Source of the DNA: Bdellovibrionaceae bacterium UBA5009
GTDB taxonomy: Bacteria > Bdellovibrionota > Bdellovibrionia > Bdellovibrionales > Bdellovibrionaceae
DNA: 8,003 nt
Reading direction: 5' to 3'
Assembly (NCBI GenBank): GCA_002396665.1
Contig: DGYJ01000092.1
Location: forward strand, 27,451 to 35,453
Shown here: piece after piece, positions 5,327 through 8,003 of the stretch
Numbering within the stretch: the stretch's first letter is position 1
Layout: each line of letters starts with the position of its first letter
Translations under genes and position numbers: made by a program
Notes under the pieces: model-generated
What the model was told of the DNA's origin: nothing
The model's input: only the letters and a program-made list of their open reading frames with translations
Databases searched by the model: none

Positions 5327-6348
5327 AAAATAGTCTGATCGGCTTTTTTATTGGCCTTGCTGTAGCCCTTAGCTTCACATTGTTCGCAGGAGAGAACCCC
5401 ATTCACATTGGCTGGATCCTAACCAAGAGTGCCTTTGGTTCACCCTATGATTTAGGCTTAACTTTGTACTACACGGCTGGGCTTATATTCACTGGCCTCT
5501 CGGTCAGTGTCGCATTTAAAGCTGGATTGTTTAATATCGGAGCCGAAGGGCAACTTCTGATTGGATCTCTGTGCGCCACGGTCGCTGGTTTGCTGTTTCC
5601 AAATCTTCCATTTCCAATTTCAGTCTGTGTCGCAACCTTGGCAGCAATCCTGGGCGGTGGACTGTGGGCCCTATTTCCAGCTTGGTTAAAAATTTATCGC
5701 GGAAGTCACGAAGTCATTGTGACCATGATGATGAATCTTATAGCTGCAGGTCTTACCAGCTGGGTCATCTTAAAAGTCATCCCTAATCCGGATTCTCAAA
5801 ACCCAGAATCAGCACTGCTTTCTGCAAATTATATTTTCACAAATGATCCTATCAAAAAAATATTAGGAGACTCGCCAGCCAGTTGGGCCTTAGTGATTGC
5901 CTTATTGTGCAGTTTTTTAGTTTGGTATTTTTTTGAAAAAACAAAATGGGGATATCAAGTTCAAGTCACCGGAGCAAACCCCTTCGCAGCAGATCGCGCA
6001 GGCCAACCAACAAAAAAATTGCAACTGATCAGTTTTTTTATTTCTGGCGCACTGGCCGGCGGAGTAGCCTTAGTCGAAATTCTTGGCAATTCTGGACAAT
6101 TCAAAATTGGATTTTCACCGGACTTTGGATTTATTGGAATTGCAGTGGCTCTGATGGCACGCAACAACCCCTTGGGACTAGTTGTCTCTGCTTTTTTAAT
6201 GGGAGCTCTTCACAAAGGGGCCTCTGACCTTGATTTTGAAACAACAACTATCACCAGGGATTTTTCAAAAATCATTCAAGGCACTGTCATTTTATTTATA
6301 TCAGTCCAAGGCTATGCATGGTTTAAAAGAAAGAAAGGATCAAAATGA
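5323..6348 (+). CDS. ABC importer permease 1, nucleoside type (YufP/NupP-like)
   Basis: Inner-membrane channel subunit of the BPD_transp_2 class (branched-chain amino acid, ribose and nucleoside permeases). The 341-residue product has about nine hydrophobic segments: roughly 5-22, 44-66, 77-93, 97-120, 131-152, 185-205, 233-253, 267-295 and 316-332. FNIGAEGQ (70-77) is the hallmark of the nucleoside-permease subgroup, and GSHEVIVTMMMN (127-138) matches its conserved second motif. The loop GANPFAADRAG (about 217-227), between segments, is the likely contact with the ATPase. ATG 5323 overlaps the ATPase stop by 4 nt, with only a weak G-rich ribosome site, so translational coupling is likely. 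It would pair with the next gene's product as a heterodimer. Confidence 0.9.
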   Translation: MKNSLIGFFIGLAVALSFTLFAGENPIHIGWILTKSAFGSPYDLGLTLYYTAGLIFTGLSVSVAFKAGLFNIGAEGQLLIGSLCATVAGLLFPNLPFPISVCVATLAAILGGGLWALFPAWLKIYRGSHEVIVTMMMNLIAAGLTSWVILKVIPNPDSQNPESALLSANYIFTNDPIKKILGDSPASWALVIALLCSFLVWYFFEKTKWGYQVQVTGANPFAADRAGQPTKKLQLISFFISGALAGGVALVEILGNSGQFKIGFSPDFGFIGIAVALMARNNPLGLVVSAFLMGALHKGASDLDFETTTITRDFSKIIQGTVILFISVQGYAWFKRKKGSK

Positions 6349-7238
6349 ACTCAGAAGATATTTCGAATTCAGCATTGATTCTATCTATGATTTACGCAGC
6401 TTTTCGCCTTTCAACACCACTGATTTTTGCGGGACTGGGCGGATTCCTTAGCGAAAGGTCAGGACTTGTGCAAATTGGACTGGAAGGCTTTATGTTGATT
6501 GGCGCCTTTGCCGGGGCCTGCATCGGGTATCAGTTTTCTTCGCCGTGGCTGGGTTGGTTCTTTGCCTTTGCCTGCGGAGTTTTTTTTGCTGCAATTTACG
6601 CCACCTTCGTCATTCGTTTGAAAACAAATCAAATTATCACTGGAACAGCATTTAATTTACTTGTCGCTGGAGTGATTCCATTTCTAAGTAAAATTTTATA
6701 CAATTCGACGGGTGCAACACCAACCATTGATCTGGCTTTTCGCTTTCAATACGAACCATTAGTTATGGCTATTCTGCTTATTTTTATTTTGCAATTTTGG
6801 TTTCAAAAAACAAACTCGGGCCTTTGGGTTAAAATGGCCGGTGAAAATCCTAAAGCATTAGAAAGCAGTGGTCATTCGCCCAATACAATCCGTTGGGTCT
6901 GCACATTGCTTTGCGGTGGGTTAGCAGCCCTTGGTGGCGCCAGCCTAAGTCTTTATCTCTCATCATCGTACTCTCCGATGATGACATCAGGGCGAGGCTT
7001 TATGGCCTTGGCCGCACTGATCTTTGGACGATGGCGTCCTTGGTCAATGGCCCTTGCCGCTTTACTGTTTGGCCTTGCTGATGTTTTACAAGTTCAGTTG
7101 CAAGGACACCCTGTCATGGGCATTGAAATTCCCGTGCAATTGATACAGATTCTACCTGCAGTGATTACAATTTTAGCGCTTTCTGGACTTGTCGGTAGGT
7201 CGCAGGCTCCGGCAGCATTGGGAAATACCGAGAAATAA
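6345..7238 (+). CDS. ABC importer permease 2, nucleoside type (YufQ/NupQ-like)
   Basis: Second membrane subunit of the same importer. The 297-residue product is typically shorter than its partner and has about eight hydrophobic stretches. SERSGLVQIGLEG (36-48) is the paired version of the FNIGAEGQ motif in permease 1, and TNQIITGTAFNLL (94-106) matches the second conserved motif. AGENPKALESSG (165-176) is the cytoplasmic loop expected to touch the ATPase. The start overlaps the previous stop as ATGA, and AAAGGA (6334-6339) lies 5 nt upstream, a better ribosome site than that of permease 1. With its stop at 7236-7238, this is the last transporter gene. No terminator hairpin is visible in the 43 nt before the next gene, so transcription may continue into the nuclease gene. 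Confidence 0.9.
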   Translation: MNSEDISNSALILSMIYAAFRLSTPLIFAGLGGFLSERSGLVQIGLEGFMLIGAFAGACIGYQFSSPWLGWFFAFACGVFFAAIYATFVIRLKTNQIITGTAFNLLVAGVIPFLSKILYNSTGATPTIDLAFRFQYEPLVMAILLIFILQFWFQKTNSGLWVKMAGENPKALESSGHSPNTIRWVCTLLCGGLAALGGASLSLYLSSSYSPMMTSGRGFMALAALIFGRWRPWSMALAALLFGLADVLQVQLQGHPVMGIEIPVQLIQILPAVITILALSGLVGRSQAPAALGNTEK

Positions 7239-7281
7239 TTTTTTACATATAAGCACGCACAACCGAACTCTGGAGAATATT

Positions 7282-8003
7282 ATGAAAATCAATTCCACTC
7301 TGTTTATTATTTTACCCACATTGCTTCTGTTGTTTATGCCCAAAGCATGGTCGTGGGGAGGCCGGGGACATCACTCTATTTGCGATGCCGCCACCCATCT
7401 GGTTGAAAATGAACAACTTCGGGATTTTTTAAAATACCGCCCCCAAGTGATGGGACATCTTTGTAACGTTCCTGATATTTACTGGAAGACTTTAGGATCT
7501 GATGTTCGTAAAGAAGGCGATCCTACCCACTATATTGACCCCGAGATTCTTGGGATCTCCATTGATAAAATTTCTTTAAACTACAAAGACGTACAAAAAG
7601 AATTCGAAGGCAAAACCAATCAATTCGACAAGTCGAAAACAATATTTTCCATTCCCCTCGAGTTCGGATCAGCCTGGTGGAGAGCTGATCAATTTTACAG
7701 ATTGGCCATTAAAAACGGACTTGTTGCTTCCAGCGCAGAAGCTCCAAAAAACAAAGCGGACGAACAAAATGAAAATCTTCCTTTTAATCAAGGAATGTAC
7801 AGCATGATCGCGATGATGGGAATTATGGGCCACTACGTAGGAGACATCTCCCAGCCCCTGCACAATTCTGCAGATTACGATGGCTACAAATCTGGGCATG
7901 GCGGACTCCATGCCTACTATGAAGAAGCTGCCGTTGTTCACTTTCCAGCAAGTCTGATAAACGACATTGTGAATTCGGCGAAAAAACAAAAAAAACAAAT
8001 GAA
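7282..8003 (+). CDS. Exported S1/P1-type zinc nuclease, C-terminus cut by window edge
   Basis: Predicted periplasmic or secreted phosphodiesterase of the S1/P1 nuclease and phospholipase C fold, whose S1/P1 members cut single-stranded nucleic acid and remove 3'-phosphates. The visible 240 residues begin with a signal peptide (hydrophobic 7-19), and a cut after AWS (24/25) exposes W25. This matters because the family's mature N-terminal Trp binds zinc. Counting W25 as 1, ligands fall where nuclease P1 has them: H30 (6), D65 (near 45) and H83 in PTHYIDP (near 60). HYVGDISQPLH supplies H184, D188 and H194 with exact family spacing. The last pair is H210 and E214 (GLHAYYE), with Glu where P1 has Asp; B. 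cereus phospholipase C has Glu there. GGAG (7272-7275) lies 6 nt before ATG. A weak TATAAG (7248-7253) lacks a matching -35 box. Nuclease activity is likely but unproven. Confidence 0.88.
   Translation, partial: MKINSTLFIILPTLLLLFMPKAWSWGGRGHHSICDAATHLVENEQLRDFLKYRPQVMGHLCNVPDIYWKTLGSDVRKEGDPTHYIDPEILGISIDKISLNYKDVQKEFEGKTNQFDKSKTIFSIPLEFGSAWWRADQFYRLAIKNGLVASSAEAPKNKADEQNENLPFNQGMYSMIAMMGIMGHYVGDISQPLHNSADYDGYKSGHGGLHAYYEEAAVVHFPASLINDIVNSAKKQKKQM

Noticed and set aside
5571..5786. Plus-strand out-of-frame open reading within permease 1, with others at 5946-6227 and 6893-7081
   Set aside because: All are embedded in well-supported permease genes in another frame and show no independent coding signs.
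7239..7281. Terminator or strong promoter between permease 2 and the nuclease
   Set aside because: No hairpin is visible. TATAAG at 7248-7253 has no -35 box at a suitable distance (TTGGGA is 23 nt away).
7669..7998. 109-codon minus-strand open frame at the right edge
   Set aside because: Antisense to the nuclease, whose zinc-ligand motifs make the plus strand certain. The reading is rich in Phe, Cys, His and Arg, as expected for a shadow.

Overview
The window looks like ordinary chromosome of a Gram-negative, moderately AT-rich bacterium. Support comes from Sec signal peptides on three predicted exported proteins, a Crp/Fnr-family regulator, a periplasmic-type BMP-family solute-binding protein, and a proteobacterial-type TrmO. 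Exported nuclease plus nucleoside uptake would suit a Bdellovibrio-like predator, but that placement is a weak inference. No RNA genes, insertion sequences, prophage genes or CRISPR arrays are visible.

Layout. The left third runs leftward: a Crp/Fnr-type regulator (2578 to 1805), a small exported protein with one FG-GAP/VCBS-type repeat (1692 to 949), the tRNA methyltransferase TrmO (941 to 213, starting 7 nt after the previous stop), and probably the start of another gene leaving the left edge. The right two thirds run rightward: a complete ABC importer of the BMP/PnrA purine-nucleoside type, made of binding protein (2796-3779), double ATPase (3791-5326) and two permeases (5323-6348, 6345-7238), with two ATGA stop/start overlaps. 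An S1/P1-type zinc nuclease follows 43 nt later and is cut by the right edge.

The regulator and importer are divergent across 217 bp. That region has a good sigma70-like promoter in each direction and, between them, two 18-bp dyads of the same geometry (GTTTAA-N6-TTGAAC and a GTTTA-N8-TAAAC relative) whose centres are 43 bp apart. The first extends to a 32-bp imperfect palindrome touching the regulator's -35 box. The simplest reading is that the regulator controls itself and the importer through these sites.

Working model (inference): the exported nuclease cuts nucleic acid to nucleotides or nucleosides, the binding protein collects nucleosides in the periplasm, and the ATPase/permease complex imports them under the divergent regulator. 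The protein families are well known. The least expected items are the paired operators and the nuclease's mixed S1/P1 and phospholipase C-like ligand set.
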